The notes under the pieces: generated by a model
The model's database searches: none
Seen by the model: the letters and a program-made list of their open reading frames with translations, nothing else
What the model was told of the DNA's origin: nothing
Assembly: GCA_019114645.1 (NCBI GenBank)
Contig: DXFC01000068.1
Span: forward strand, 1 to 6,128
Origin: Candidatus Halomonas stercoripullorum
GTDB lineage: Bacteria > Pseudomonadota > Gammaproteobacteria > Pseudomonadales > Halomonadaceae
DNA length: 6,128 bases
Direction: 5' to 3'
Shown here: one piece after another, positions 1 through 5,595 of the stretch
Numbering within the stretch: position 1 is the stretch's first letter
Layout: every line of letters begins with the position of its first letter
Program-made: the position numbers and the translations under genes

Positions 1-288
1 CTCCAGATACTCGGCGTGAGTGGTCGGCAGCCAGGCGGCGACAATGGCGTCGGCATCGCCAGTGGCAACGGCCTGCCACATGGCAGCGGCGGAAAGCGAG
101 GTCATGTCAACCTCAAAGCCTGCCTGCTCAAGAGCGGCACGCAACACGTTGGTGGAAGCGACCTCGGAAGACCACTCCACATAAGCCAGATGCACGGTGC
201 CCTTATCCTGCGCCTGGGCAACACCTGCGGTGAAAGCAGCGGCGGTAGCCAGGCCCAGACCCGCGACACGGATGGAATGTTTCAGCAT
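1..288 (-). CDS. opuAC: Glycine betaine-type ABC transporter substrate-binding protein, N-terminal part
   Basis: Partial gene: the first 96 codons are present and the rest lies left of the window. The product should be the periplasmic protein that captures glycine betaine or a related quaternary amine and delivers it to the permease encoded just upstream. Residues 1-26 look like a Sec signal peptide: K3 and R7, a hydrophobic Ala/Gly/Leu core, and a cleavage site after VAQA. The mature start, with KGTVHLAYVEWSSEVAST and then MWQAVATGDADA and AAWLPTTH, matches the first lobe of the OpuAC family. I chose the ATG at 286-288 because GGAGG (294-298, read on the minus strand) sits 5 nt upstream. An in-frame ATG at 298-300 overlaps that ribosome site and is unlikely. 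It is the third gene of the importer operon, 85 nt after the permease stop. The exact substrate cannot be read from this fragment. Confidence 0.9.
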   Translation of the reverse strand, partial: MLKHSIRVAGLGLATAAAFTAGVAQAQDKGTVHLAYVEWSSEVASTNVLRAALEQAGFEVDMTSLSAAAMWQAVATGDADAIVAAWLPTTHAEYLE

Positions 289-331
289 GCGTTCCTCCAT
301 TACGTTTTGTTTACTTTTACTACCCTAAACC

Positions 332-351
332 TCTTGCTGTGTTATGCAAGA
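332..351 (-). other. Intercistronic hairpin between permease and binding-protein genes
   Basis: A perfect 6-bp inverted repeat (TCTTGC / GCAAGA) with an 8-nt loop lies in the 85-nt gap between the permease stop and the binding-protein start. No T run follows it on the minus strand, so it is not a standard terminator. In importer operons such hairpins often protect the downstream or upstream transcript and allow more binding protein than permease. That role is inferred here from position only. Confidence 0.35.
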
Positions 352-373
352 CATTCTCAAGGCGGGCTCAAGC

Positions 374-1216
374 TCATTCGCGATTCTTCGGCTTGCTCAG
401 CGACTGCGTTAACCGATCCAGTACCATCGCCAATATCACCACCGCGATACCCGCTTCAAAGCCATCTCCGGGGCGCAAGCGCTGAATGGCGCGCCACACT
501 TCACTGCCCAGGCCATCGGCACCAATCATCGCGGCGATAACCACCATCGACAGCGCCAGCATAATGGTCTGGTTGATTCCCGCCATCACCGTAGGCAGCG
601 AAAGCGGCAACTGCACCTTGAACAGTTTCTGGCGACGCGTGGCACCGTAAGCATCGGCGGCCTCGATCAGTTCCACCGGCACCTGGCGAATCCCCAGGGT
701 GGTAAAACGAATGGCCGGCGGCATCGAAAAAATCACCGTGGCGAAAATCGCCGACACCGAACCGATCCCGAAAAAAGGAATCGCCGGAATCAAATAGACA
801 AACGCCGGCATGGTCTGCATGAAATCGAGCAACGGCATGATCAAGCGATACAGCCGCTCGGAAAGCGCCGCCGCGATGCCCACCGGCAGGGCGATCACCA
901 CCGCCACCAGTGTTGCAATCACCACCAGGGTCAGGGTTTCGATCATCGGCGACCACAGCCCCAGGTTCCCGATCAACGCCAGCCCCGCCGCCGCACCAAT
1001 GGCCAGGCGTGGGCTGGAAAGCCGCCAGCACAGGGCGGCAACCGCAATGATGAACGCCCACTCGGGCACCCACATCAACATCTCGTTGAGCCAGCCGATG
1101 CCGGTTTGCGTCACCCGGGAAATACTGCGAGTCACAATCGAGTACTCGCTGGTCAACCACATTAAACCGCTCTCGATCCAGCGACCCAAGGGAAGAGAAG
1201 GAATATCGAATGGCAT
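374..1216 (-). CDS. opuAB: Glycine betaine/quaternary amine ABC transporter permease (OpuAB/ProW family)
   Basis: A 280-aa inner-membrane permease forming the channel of a compatible-solute importer. Hydrophobic segments lie at about residues 50-64, 70-89, 93-117, 126-150, 153-168, 215-232 and 254-267. The family-typical stretch DFMQTMPAFVYLIP (131-144) is present. The cytoplasmic EAA coupling loop, which docks on the ATPase, is at 182-214 (ELIEAADAYGA, with E185-A186-A187 and G191, followed by LPLSLPTVMAGI). The length fits OpuAB (about 280) better than enterobacterial ProW, which has a longer N-terminus. The start ATG at 1214-1216 overlaps the ATPase stop by one base (TGATG), with AGGAG at 1224-1228 spaced 7 nt, indicating translational coupling. 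The next gene is the binding protein, 85 nt downstream. Function as betaine importer is family knowledge; the precise substrate is not shown. Confidence 0.93.
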   Translation of the reverse strand: MPFDIPSLPLGRWIESGLMWLTSEYSIVTRSISRVTQTGIGWLNEMLMWVPEWAFIIAVAALCWRLSSPRLAIGAAAGLALIGNLGLWSPMIETLTLVVIATLVAVVIALPVGIAAALSERLYRLIMPLLDFMQTMPAFVYLIPAIPFFGIGSVSAIFATVIFSMPPAIRFTTLGIRQVPVELIEAADAYGATRRQKLFKVQLPLSLPTVMAGINQTIMLALSMVVIAAMIGADGLGSEVWRAIQRLRPGDGFEAGIAVVILAMVLDRLTQSLSKPKNRE

Positions 1217-2427
1217 CAGTTGTCTCCTGCTTCAGTCGCTTGGGCCAGTTCATCGAGTACCGCGCCTTTCACCACCACGCCAAGCAGGCGCTGCTGCTCA
1301 TCCACCACGGCGATGGGGAAACTCTTCTCGTTGAACATGGCGAACAGGTTCTGCAGCGGCTCCTCGGGCCCCACACTGCGGAAGTCCTGGGTCAGCGCCT
1401 CGGTAATCGTCTCCTTGCCCGCCTGGGCCAGCGCCTTGGCCGCGTCGACCTCCAGCAGACCCACCAGGGTGCGGTCGCGGCGAGTCACATAGATCGAATC
1501 AATGCTGTTTTCATGCATCTTGTGCAGCGCCGTGCGCGGGCCGTCGGTATCGCGCACCGTGGCGCGTACCTTGCGCATGGCATTCTCGGCGGTCAGAATG
1601 CGCGAGCGATCCACCCCCTCGATAAAGCGACGCACATAATCATCGGCGGGGCGGGTAAGAATCTCCTCCGGTGTTCCGATTTGCACGATCTCGCCATCTT
1701 TCAACAGCACAATGCGATCACCAATAGTGAGCGCCTCATCAAGATCGTGAGTAATGAACACCGTGGTTTTCTGCATCCGGCTTTGCAGCTCCAGCAACTC
1801 CTGCTGCATATCGCCACGAATTAACGGATCAAGTGCCGAGAAGGCTTCATCCATCAATAGTACGCTGGCATCATTGGCTAACGCCCGGGCTAGGCCCACA
1901 CGCTGCTGCATACCACCGGAAAGCTGATTGGGATAAGCATTCTCCCAACCCTCAAGTCCCACTTGCTTTAGCGCATGAGCAGCGGTTTCCCGGCGCTCCG
2001 CCTTATCCACTCCGCGTATTTCCAGACCGAACTCCGCGTTCTGTTGTACGGTGCGATGAGGAAAGAGTGCAAAATTCTGGAACACCATCGAGAAGTGACG
2101 CCGCCGCGACTCAAGCAGTGCCTTATCACCCAGCGTGGTAATGTTCTGCTCATCGATAAAAATATCGCCTTCGGTAGGCTCGATTAAACGATTGAGGCAA
2201 CGAATCAGGGTCGATTTACCCGAACCCGAAAGCCCCATGATCACTAGCAGCTCGCCTTCGTAAACATCGAAGTCGATATTTGACAGGCCCAATGTCTGGC
2301 CAGTTTTTTCAAGGATCTCAGGGCGTTTAAGTCCTTGATTTCGCATCTCAAGCGCCTTCTTCGGCTGATTGCCGAATACCTTGCTCAATTGCCGGACGCG
2401 TATTTTGACCTTACGATTTTCATTCAT
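1216..2427 (-). CDS. opuAA: Glycine betaine/quaternary amine ABC transporter ATP-binding protein with CBS domains (OpuAA/ProV family)
   Basis: A 403-aa cytoplasmic ATPase that powers osmolyte import. All nucleotide-binding motifs are intact: Walker A GLSGSGKST (65-73), Q-loop Q117, signature LSGGMQQR (169-176), Walker B VLLMDEAFSALD (189-200, catalytic E194) and switch H227. The N-terminal extension with ALEMRNQGLKRPEIL (25-39) before the ATPase core is typical of ProV/OpuAA. Residues about 283-335 and 343-397 resemble a pair of CBS domains (e.g. SIDSIYVTRRDRTLVGLLEV, 308-327), which in OpuA sense ionic strength. The length is normal for the family (about 400). It is the first gene of the operon and its TGA overlaps the permease ATG. 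The ribosome site is weak: AAAGG about 11 nt before the ATG. Upstream is a 339-nt regulatory gap shared with the divergent mvaT-like gene. Confidence 0.95.
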   Translation of the reverse strand: MNENRKVKIRVRQLSKVFGNQPKKALEMRNQGLKRPEILEKTGQTLGLSNIDFDVYEGELLVIMGLSGSGKSTLIRCLNRLIEPTEGDIFIDEQNITTLGDKALLESRRRHFSMVFQNFALFPHRTVQQNAEFGLEIRGVDKAERRETAAHALKQVGLEGWENAYPNQLSGGMQQRVGLARALANDASVLLMDEAFSALDPLIRGDMQQELLELQSRMQKTTVFITHDLDEALTIGDRIVLLKDGEIVQIGTPEEILTRPADDYVRRFIEGVDRSRILTAENAMRKVRATVRDTDGPRTALHKMHENSIDSIYVTRRDRTLVGLLEVDAAKALAQAGKETITEALTQDFRSVGPEEPLQNLFAMFNEKSFPIAVVDEQQRLLGVVVKGAVLDELAQATEAGDN

Positions 2428-2533
2428 GAAGTATGTGCCCTTTAGTCAGACGCATGAGAGTCAGACAGAGACGCACCGTGCAGCGCAATGATTCCCTCGT
2501 GCAGGCAGTTATGCCGTGTTTACCAAGGCCGCA

Positions 2534-2562
2534 ACCCTAACGGCAATTGCATTTTCTTTCAA
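2534..2562 (-). promoter_or_regulatory. Candidate sigma-70-type promoter of the importer operon
   Basis: On the minus strand TTGAAA (2557-2562) and TAGGGT (2534-2539) are separated by 17 nt. The -35 element is good and the -10 is poor, as in activator-dependent or osmotically controlled promoters. A second TTGAAA lies about 12 nt further upstream. Transcription would start near 2527, leaving a leader of about 100 nt. This is a by-eye match only. Confidence 0.3.
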
Positions 2563-2576
2563 ACCCGATTTTCAAC

Positions 2577-2611
2577 CGGATGGCCAACTAGGTGATCCAG
2601 ACCGGCATCCG
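2577..2611. repeat. Imperfect inverted repeat in the divergent regulatory region
   Basis: CGGATG (2577-2582) pairs with CATCCG (2606-2611). After a one-base bulge, CC (2584-2585) can also pair with GG (2604-2605). It lies just upstream of the candidate importer promoter on the minus strand and could be an operator or a DNA cruciform. No protein is assigned. Confidence 0.3.
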
Positions 2612-2662
2612 CAGGGTGCGACGATAAGCCCCAAAAGCGAGTACGAACTCCTTAATTAAATA

Positions 2663-2690
2663 TGTACATCAGAGCAACAAGGAATATACT
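2663..2690 (+). promoter_or_regulatory. Candidate promoter of the mvaT-like gene
   Basis: TGTACA (2663-2668) and TATACT (2685-2690) are 16 nt apart in the AT-rich block, which would start transcription near 2697 and give a leader of about 70 nt. A second possible pair is TTGTCA (2692-2697) with TATTTA (2715-2720), spacing 17. The AT-rich stretch with TpA steps just upstream could let the protein repress its own gene, as MvaT-type and H-NS-type proteins often do. Confidence 0.4.
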
Positions 2691-2766
2691 ATTGTCATTG
2701 CTTACGCATTGATGTATTTATGTGCCGCATCACCATGCATCTCAACAGAACAGGAACGGATCCATC

Positions 2767-3147
2767 ATGTCCATTTTAAGCGAATTCATGCACAAGGAGC
2801 AGCAGCTCAAACAGCTTCAGGCAGAGTTGGAGCGTCTGCAGAATGACGAACGCCTGAAAGCCGAACTCGAGTTCAAGGAAAAGCTCGAAGCCTTGATGCG
2901 CGAGTTCGATAAGAGCGCCGCCCAGGTAATTGCACTGCTCGACCCACAAGGCAGCAGAAGCGCGGCAGCCAAGCCGGCTGGTAGTACTGGCGGCGTGCGT
3001 CGCCGGCGCAAGCTCAAGATTTACAAGCACCCCAAGACCGGTGAAGTGGTGGAAACCCGTGGCGGTAACCACAAAACGCTCAAGGCGTGGAAAGATGAAC
3101 ACGGCTCCGACGCGGTTGAAAGCTGGGTGGTTCGCGTCGAGGATTAA
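2767..3147 (+). CDS. mvaT: H-NS-like nucleoid protein of the MvaT/MvaU family
   Basis: A 126-aa DNA-binding protein that should coat AT-rich DNA, organise the nucleoid and silence transcription. Residues 2-60 form a charged helical, coiled-coil oligomerisation region (LKQLQAELERLQND, then AELEFKEKLEALM and IALLDP), which lines up well with Pseudomonas MvaT. A basic linker (61-82, with VRRRRK) leads into the C-terminal binding domain, YKHPKTGEVVETRGGNHKTL (86-105) and KAWKDEHG. The G-N pair (100-101) and the basic cluster before residue 83 correspond to the MvaT minor-groove 'AT-pincer'. The total length equals that of MvaT (about 124). I prefer the ATG at 2767 because the family begins MS-(L/I) there and GGA/AGGA lies 6-11 nt upstream; the in-frame GTG at 2722 would add 15 non-conserved residues. 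It is divergent from the osmolyte importer operon. Confidence 0.93.
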   Translation: MSILSEFMHKEQQLKQLQAELERLQNDERLKAELEFKEKLEALMREFDKSAAQVIALLDPQGSRSAAAKPAGSTGGVRRRRKLKIYKHPKTGEVVETRGGNHKTLKAWKDEHGSDAVESWVVRVED

Positions 3148-3308
3148 GTGAGTCCCGGGATCAAGGTTGAAGAAAGGCCGGCCCTGGTGTACACAGCTAA
3201 CCTATACTGTGAACCTTGGGCCGTCGCCTTGGTCCCATGCCATAGCCATTGAGCGGGTATTATATATTGGGTTATGGCACTGAAAGAACCGCCCCCTCTA
3301 GGAAACAG

Positions 3309-3608
3309 ATGAGAAACCAACGAAACAACCGCTCGATGGACGAGCGCGAAAAGCTGCGCAAATTCCGCGAGCTGGATGACGCCTTCGCCGAAGCGCTGCG
3401 CGAGCTGGAAAAACCCAATGGTCGTCTTGATATCCCCACCGGACCCCCGGTGCGAAGTCTGGCGGAGCAGGAAGCCGAAGTCGCGCAGCAGCGCCGCCAA
3501 CAGGCCTTTGAATCACAGCTCGAATCGCTGATCAGCGAATACGCCCTGCCCAAACAGAGCGTAGTCGTGCTGCTTCGCACCATGCAGACGCTCGGCCATA
3601 TCGCTTGA
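3309..3608 (+). CDS. Hypothetical protein, 99 aa, charged and helical
   Basis: I do not recognise a family. The start ATG at 3309 follows AGGA (3300-3303) by 5 nt, which supports it over the in-frame TTG at 3249. The product is soluble-looking, with no membrane segment or signal peptide. Residues 10-35 (DEREKLRKFRELDDAFAEALRE) and about 50-78 are predicted amphipathic helices rich in Glu, Arg and Gln, separated by a Gly/Pro linker (GRLDIPTGPPVRS, 38-50). A hydrophobic helix follows (SVVVLLRTMQTLG, 84-96). This layout suits a small oligomerising or adaptor protein. It follows the mvaT-like gene by 161 nt and precedes the basic membrane protein gene by 10 nt, so the latter two probably share a transcript. 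The coding choice is supported by the good ribosome site and the absence of a better frame. Confidence 0.7.
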   Translation: MRNQRNNRSMDEREKLRKFRELDDAFAEALRELEKPNGRLDIPTGPPVRSLAEQEAEVAQQRRQQAFESQLESLISEYALPKQSVVVLLRTMQTLGHIA

Positions 3609-3617
3609 GCGATTTTT
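3600..3617 (+). terminator. Short hairpin plus T run at the junction of two tandem genes
   Basis: ATCGC (3600-3604) pairs with GCGAT (3609-3613) around a TTGA loop, and T3613-T3617 follows. The TGA stop of the 99-aa gene lies in the loop and the GTG of the next gene comes two bases after the T run. The stem has only 5 bp, so it would be a leaky terminator or attenuator, or it could mask the weak ribosome site of the downstream gene. Chance occurrence is possible. Confidence 0.35.
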
Positions 3618-3618
3618 C

Positions 3619-4098
3619 GTGACCTACTTTCTAGTGATGGGCAGCGTAGCGCTGTCGATTCTTTTTACGCTGGGATGGGTGGTATCGCGCCTGGTACGCT
3701 GGATAGCCGCCGGCTTTCCCCTTGGCGCCAAAAGCAAAACCGGCAGGGCAGGACGCAAGCCTGCCGCACGCCAAACCCGGGCGGCCAAGCCCGCCGCCAA
3801 AGCCCGCCGTCAATCCCAAGCCAAGCCCGCTGCCGCCCGCCAACGCGCCGCCACACCCTGGCGCATTACCCGCCGCCTGGCCAAATGGCGCGGCATTACG
3901 CCTTTTGCCGTGGTTACCGCTTTTCTTTATCTTGCCGTGCGCTTGGTCGAACACGGCATGAGTTTTCGCCCGCCCCATACACTCCCTGACGGGTTTACGA
4001 CCCTGACCAGCTACCTCGGCTGGCTTGCCGCCGGGCTCATCTTGCTTTCACTCCTGCACAACCTGGCCAAATGGCGCTGCCACCGCGCAGAAAAATAA
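3619..4098 (+). CDS. Hypothetical membrane protein with histone H1-like basic Ala/Lys/Arg-rich loop
   Basis: A 159-aa predicted inner-membrane protein; no known family is recognised. Hydrophobic segments lie at about 3-23, 94-111 and 128-147. Between the first two is a strongly basic, low-complexity stretch (36-92) of AAKPAAKA, AKPAAARQ and similar units, with no acidic residue before the second membrane segment. It resembles the C-terminal tails of histone H1-like and AlgP-type bacterial proteins. The positive-inside rule puts this loop and the KWRCHR tail in the cytoplasm, with the short 112-127 loop in the periplasm. The GTG start at 3619 gives a full first membrane segment. The ATG at 3637 also lacks a good ribosome site and would shorten it. 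Binding of nucleic acid or acidic lipid by the basic loop is an inference from charge. Likely co-transcribed with the 99-aa gene. Confidence 0.7.
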   Translation: MTYFLVMGSVALSILFTLGWVVSRLVRWIAAGFPLGAKSKTGRAGRKPAARQTRAAKPAAKARRQSQAKPAAARQRAATPWRITRRLAKWRGITPFAVVTAFLYLAVRLVEHGMSFRPPHTLPDGFTTLTSYLGWLAAGLILLSLLHNLAKWRCHRAEK

Positions 4099-4215
4099 CC
4101 GCCGTGGTTCGCCGAGCGAACCAGCGCGCAGCATTGGCGGGGTTAGGCGGTGCCACACCAAGGCTGGTGCTCTTACCCGGGCACCTGCGGCGCCATTCGC
4201 CGGGCAAAGCCCAGC
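4099..4215. repeat. Hairpin-dense intergenic element between convergent genes
   Basis: Several inverted repeats follow one another. CCGCC (4099-4103) / GGCGG (4136-4140) encloses TGGTTCGC / GCGAACCA (4105-4123). GGTGCC (4149-4154) / GGCACC (4180-4185) encloses CACCA / TGGTG (4156-4169). GGCG / CGCC spans 4189-4201, and GGGC / GCCC with an AAA loop spans 4202-4212. The layout recalls clustered REP/BIME-type extragenic repeats or a structured RNA. It may be repeated elsewhere in the genome, which cannot be tested here. The two ORFs that cross it on the minus strand are judged non-coding. Confidence 0.45.
4105..4123. terminator. Perfect 8-bp stem-loop downstream of the membrane protein gene
   Basis: TGGTTCGC and GCGAACCA form a perfect 8-bp stem with a CGA loop, starting 6 nt after the plus-strand stop codon. 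On the plus strand no T run follows. On the minus strand a T-rich stretch (TTATTTTT) follows after about 8 nt, too far for a textbook terminator of the convergent fic gene. Its position between convergent genes suggests transcription termination or transcript 3'-end protection. Confidence 0.4.
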
Positions 4216-4245
4216 TTGTATGTTGAGGCCGAGCATATGAGCCCT

Positions 4246-5406
4246 TTACCCGTCGTCCTGAGGGTGCATGTCCGGTACTTGATAGCGCGTGCTGCGGCCT
4301 CCTCCGGGTAGCTTCACCAGGCAACCCTTCTCGACCATCCCGGCAAGGTGGCGGGTGGCGGTTGCCTTGCTGACCTTGGCAACTTTCTGATACTGCGATG
4401 CACTGATGCCGTGCGCAAACCCTCGTTCTCCTCCATCCAGCAGGCGGTTTAACACCTTCACCTGTTCGGGGAGCAGGCCAGACGACCTGAAACGCTGCCA
4501 GAAGCGAGCCTTGGCCAGTGTCCGCTCAACCTGCGCCAGGACGTCCAGCAAGGTGGCATTCAGAGTCTCCAGGAACCAGGCAAGCCAGGCCGTCAGGTCT
4601 GGCGTGGAACGCTGGCTCGCTTCCAGGCGGCGGTAGTAGTCGGCGCGGCGCTCAAGAATGGCGGCCGACATGGCATACAGGCGGATGCTCTGCTGATCCG
4701 CCTGTGCCAAGGCGCGATCGGCGATGGCCCGGGCAATCCGGCCGTTGCCGTCTTCAAACGGATGCAGTGTCACGAACCAGAAGTGTGCCAGGCCGGCCCG
4801 AATCAGGGGATCCAGTGCCGGCTCATGACGGCTGGCCTCAAACCATGCGAGAAACTGGTCAATCTCGTGCTCCAACCTCTCTCGCGGCGGCGCCTCGAAA
4901 TGTACCTTGGGACGATCCAGGCGACCAGACACCACCTGCATTGGCTCCGCCCCGCGCCATTGCCCTGGCCGCAGCGTCGTCAACGCGGCATCAGCATCAG
5001 GAAACAGCCAGCGATGCCATTGAAACAACCTGTCGGCGTCCAGCGGCGTGTCAGGCTTTAGGGTGGCATCCAACATCAATTCCGCCAGGCCTTCAGAACG
5101 TGGTGAGGTAGCGCCCTCTGGCTCCTCCACGCCAAGTCGCCGGGCCAAGGAGGAGCGCACTGACGCCACATTCAGACGCTCTCCCTCGATGGCCGAGGAG
5201 GTGATGATATTCTGCAATAGCGTATCCAGGGCAGCTCTCGCCTCAGCGTCCTGGTCATCTGCGAATGTCAGGGCCCCTGATCGACCCAGCAAGATGCCGA
5301 GATTCCTCCAACATGCTTGGAGCCGTGGCTGGACCTCGGCTACGTGCCAAGTGAAGTTCGGCCAGTCCGGATGTTGCCAGATCCATGTCGAGGTGTGATC
5401 CGTCAT
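4246..5406 (-). CDS. Fic family protein with N-terminal inhibitory motif and C-terminal winged helix
   Basis: A 386-aa probable protein AMPylase: Fic enzymes transfer AMP from ATP to a Ser, Thr or Tyr of a target protein. The N-terminus (about 1-90, starting WIWQHPDWPNFTWH) matches the DUF4172-type region found before many Fic domains. It carries the auto-inhibitory motif SSAIEG (70-75), of the form (S/T)xxxE(G/N), which places the active-site-blocking helix in the same chain (class II). The Fic core motif HPFEDGNGRIAR is complete (215-226, catalytic H215), and the target-binding flap is near GRLDRPKVHFEAPP (161-174). Residues about 313-377 form a winged helix-turn-helix (ISASQYQKVAKVSKATATRH), suggesting DNA binding. 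GGAGG at 5414-5418, 7 nt before the ATG, fixes the start. No separate antitoxin gene is adjacent, as expected for self-inhibited Fic proteins. Target unknown. Confidence 0.93.
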   Translation of the reverse strand: MTDHTSTWIWQHPDWPNFTWHVAEVQPRLQACWRNLGILLGRSGALTFADDQDAEARAALDTLLQNIITSSAIEGERLNVASVRSSLARRLGVEEPEGATSPRSEGLAELMLDATLKPDTPLDADRLFQWHRWLFPDADAALTTLRPGQWRGAEPMQVVSGRLDRPKVHFEAPPRERLEHEIDQFLAWFEASRHEPALDPLIRAGLAHFWFVTLHPFEDGNGRIARAIADRALAQADQQSIRLYAMSAAILERRADYYRRLEASQRSTPDLTAWLAWFLETLNATLLDVLAQVERTLAKARFWQRFRSSGLLPEQVKVLNRLLDGGERGFAHGISASQYQKVAKVSKATATRHLAGMVEKGCLVKLPGGGRSTRYQVPDMHPQDDG

Positions 5407-5434
5407 GGCAAAACCTCCAAGCAGACGAAGAGTC

Positions 5435-5551
5435 GAATCACATCAATTATCGGCTCATGTAGTGAGCTGAATCATGATCGTTTTCGGCTCAGCTGGCAAG
5501 CAACGACTTGTGAATGATTCCGGACAGTAGTGCGCCTGCTCAAGAATGATT
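5435..5551. promoter_or_regulatory. Repeated GAAT(G/C)A motifs upstream of the fic gene
   Basis: Four related sites occur in the same orientation: GAATCACAT (5435-5443), GAATCATGAT (5469-5478), GAATGATT (5512-5519) and GAATGATT (5544-5551). Start-to-start spacings are 34, 43 and 32 bp, roughly whole helical turns. GCTCA / TGAGC and AGCTGA / TCAGCT inverted repeats lie among them (5453-5492). They could be operator sites, possibly for the winged helix of the Fic protein itself. The motif is short and this is a tentative call. Confidence 0.3.
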
Positions 5552-5565
5552 TTCACTCCCAAATC

Positions 5566-5595
5566 TTGCTTGTTTTTTACCCAACCACATACAAT
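5566..5595 (+). promoter_or_regulatory. Candidate promoter of the LpxR-like gene
   Basis: TTGCTT (5566-5571) and TACAAT (5590-5595) are separated by 18 nt. The -10 matches the consensus at five of six positions and the -35 only at its first three. Transcription would start near 5602, giving a leader of about 33 nt with AAGGA (5623-5627) as ribosome site. Confidence 0.4.

Larger units (their letters stand above)
2428..2766. promoter_or_regulatory. Divergent regulatory region between the importer operon and the mvaT-like gene
   Basis: 339 nt without a convincing gene. The left two thirds are of mixed composition and carry the presumed importer promoter and an imperfect inverted repeat. The part from about 2641 to 2720 is clearly AT-rich, with TTAATTAA (2652-2659) followed by TATGTACA and TATACT, which suits binding by an H-NS/MvaT-type protein. 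No riboswitch or small RNA gene is recognised. Confidence 0.6.

Noticed and set aside
16..540. Plus-strand open frame of 174 codons
   Set aside because: It lies antisense to the substrate-binding protein and permease genes, both of which are clear family members in the other strand. It has no recognisable domain.
501..1253. Minus-strand open frame of 250 codons overlapping the permease in another frame
   Set aside because: It is a shadow of the permease gene, which has proper membrane segments and the EAA motif. The shadow is rich in Gly, Asp, Arg and His with no plausible fold.
2488..2595. Plus-strand 35-codon open frame in the divergent regulatory region
   Set aside because: There is no ribosome site, no recognisable sequence, and it runs through the candidate importer promoter and an inverted repeat.
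2722..2766. GTG start extending the MvaT-like protein by 15 residues
   Set aside because: The extra His/Gln/Asn-rich residues do not fit the family, which begins at the downstream ATG, and the GTG lacks a ribosome site and overlaps a possible -10 element.
3148..3308. Possible terminator or promoter in the gap after the mvaT-like gene
   Set aside because: TGGGCC/GGTCCCA at about 3217-3236 needs a bulge and has no T run. TATACT (3203-3208) and TATTAT (3258-3263) look like -10 boxes but lack a -35 at acceptable spacing, so neither is called.
4037..4324. Minus-strand open frames of 95 and 62 codons crossing the 4099-4215 region
   Set aside because: They run across the hairpin cluster and overlap the ends of two well-supported genes. 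They have no ribosome site and their composition reflects the GC-rich inverted repeats.
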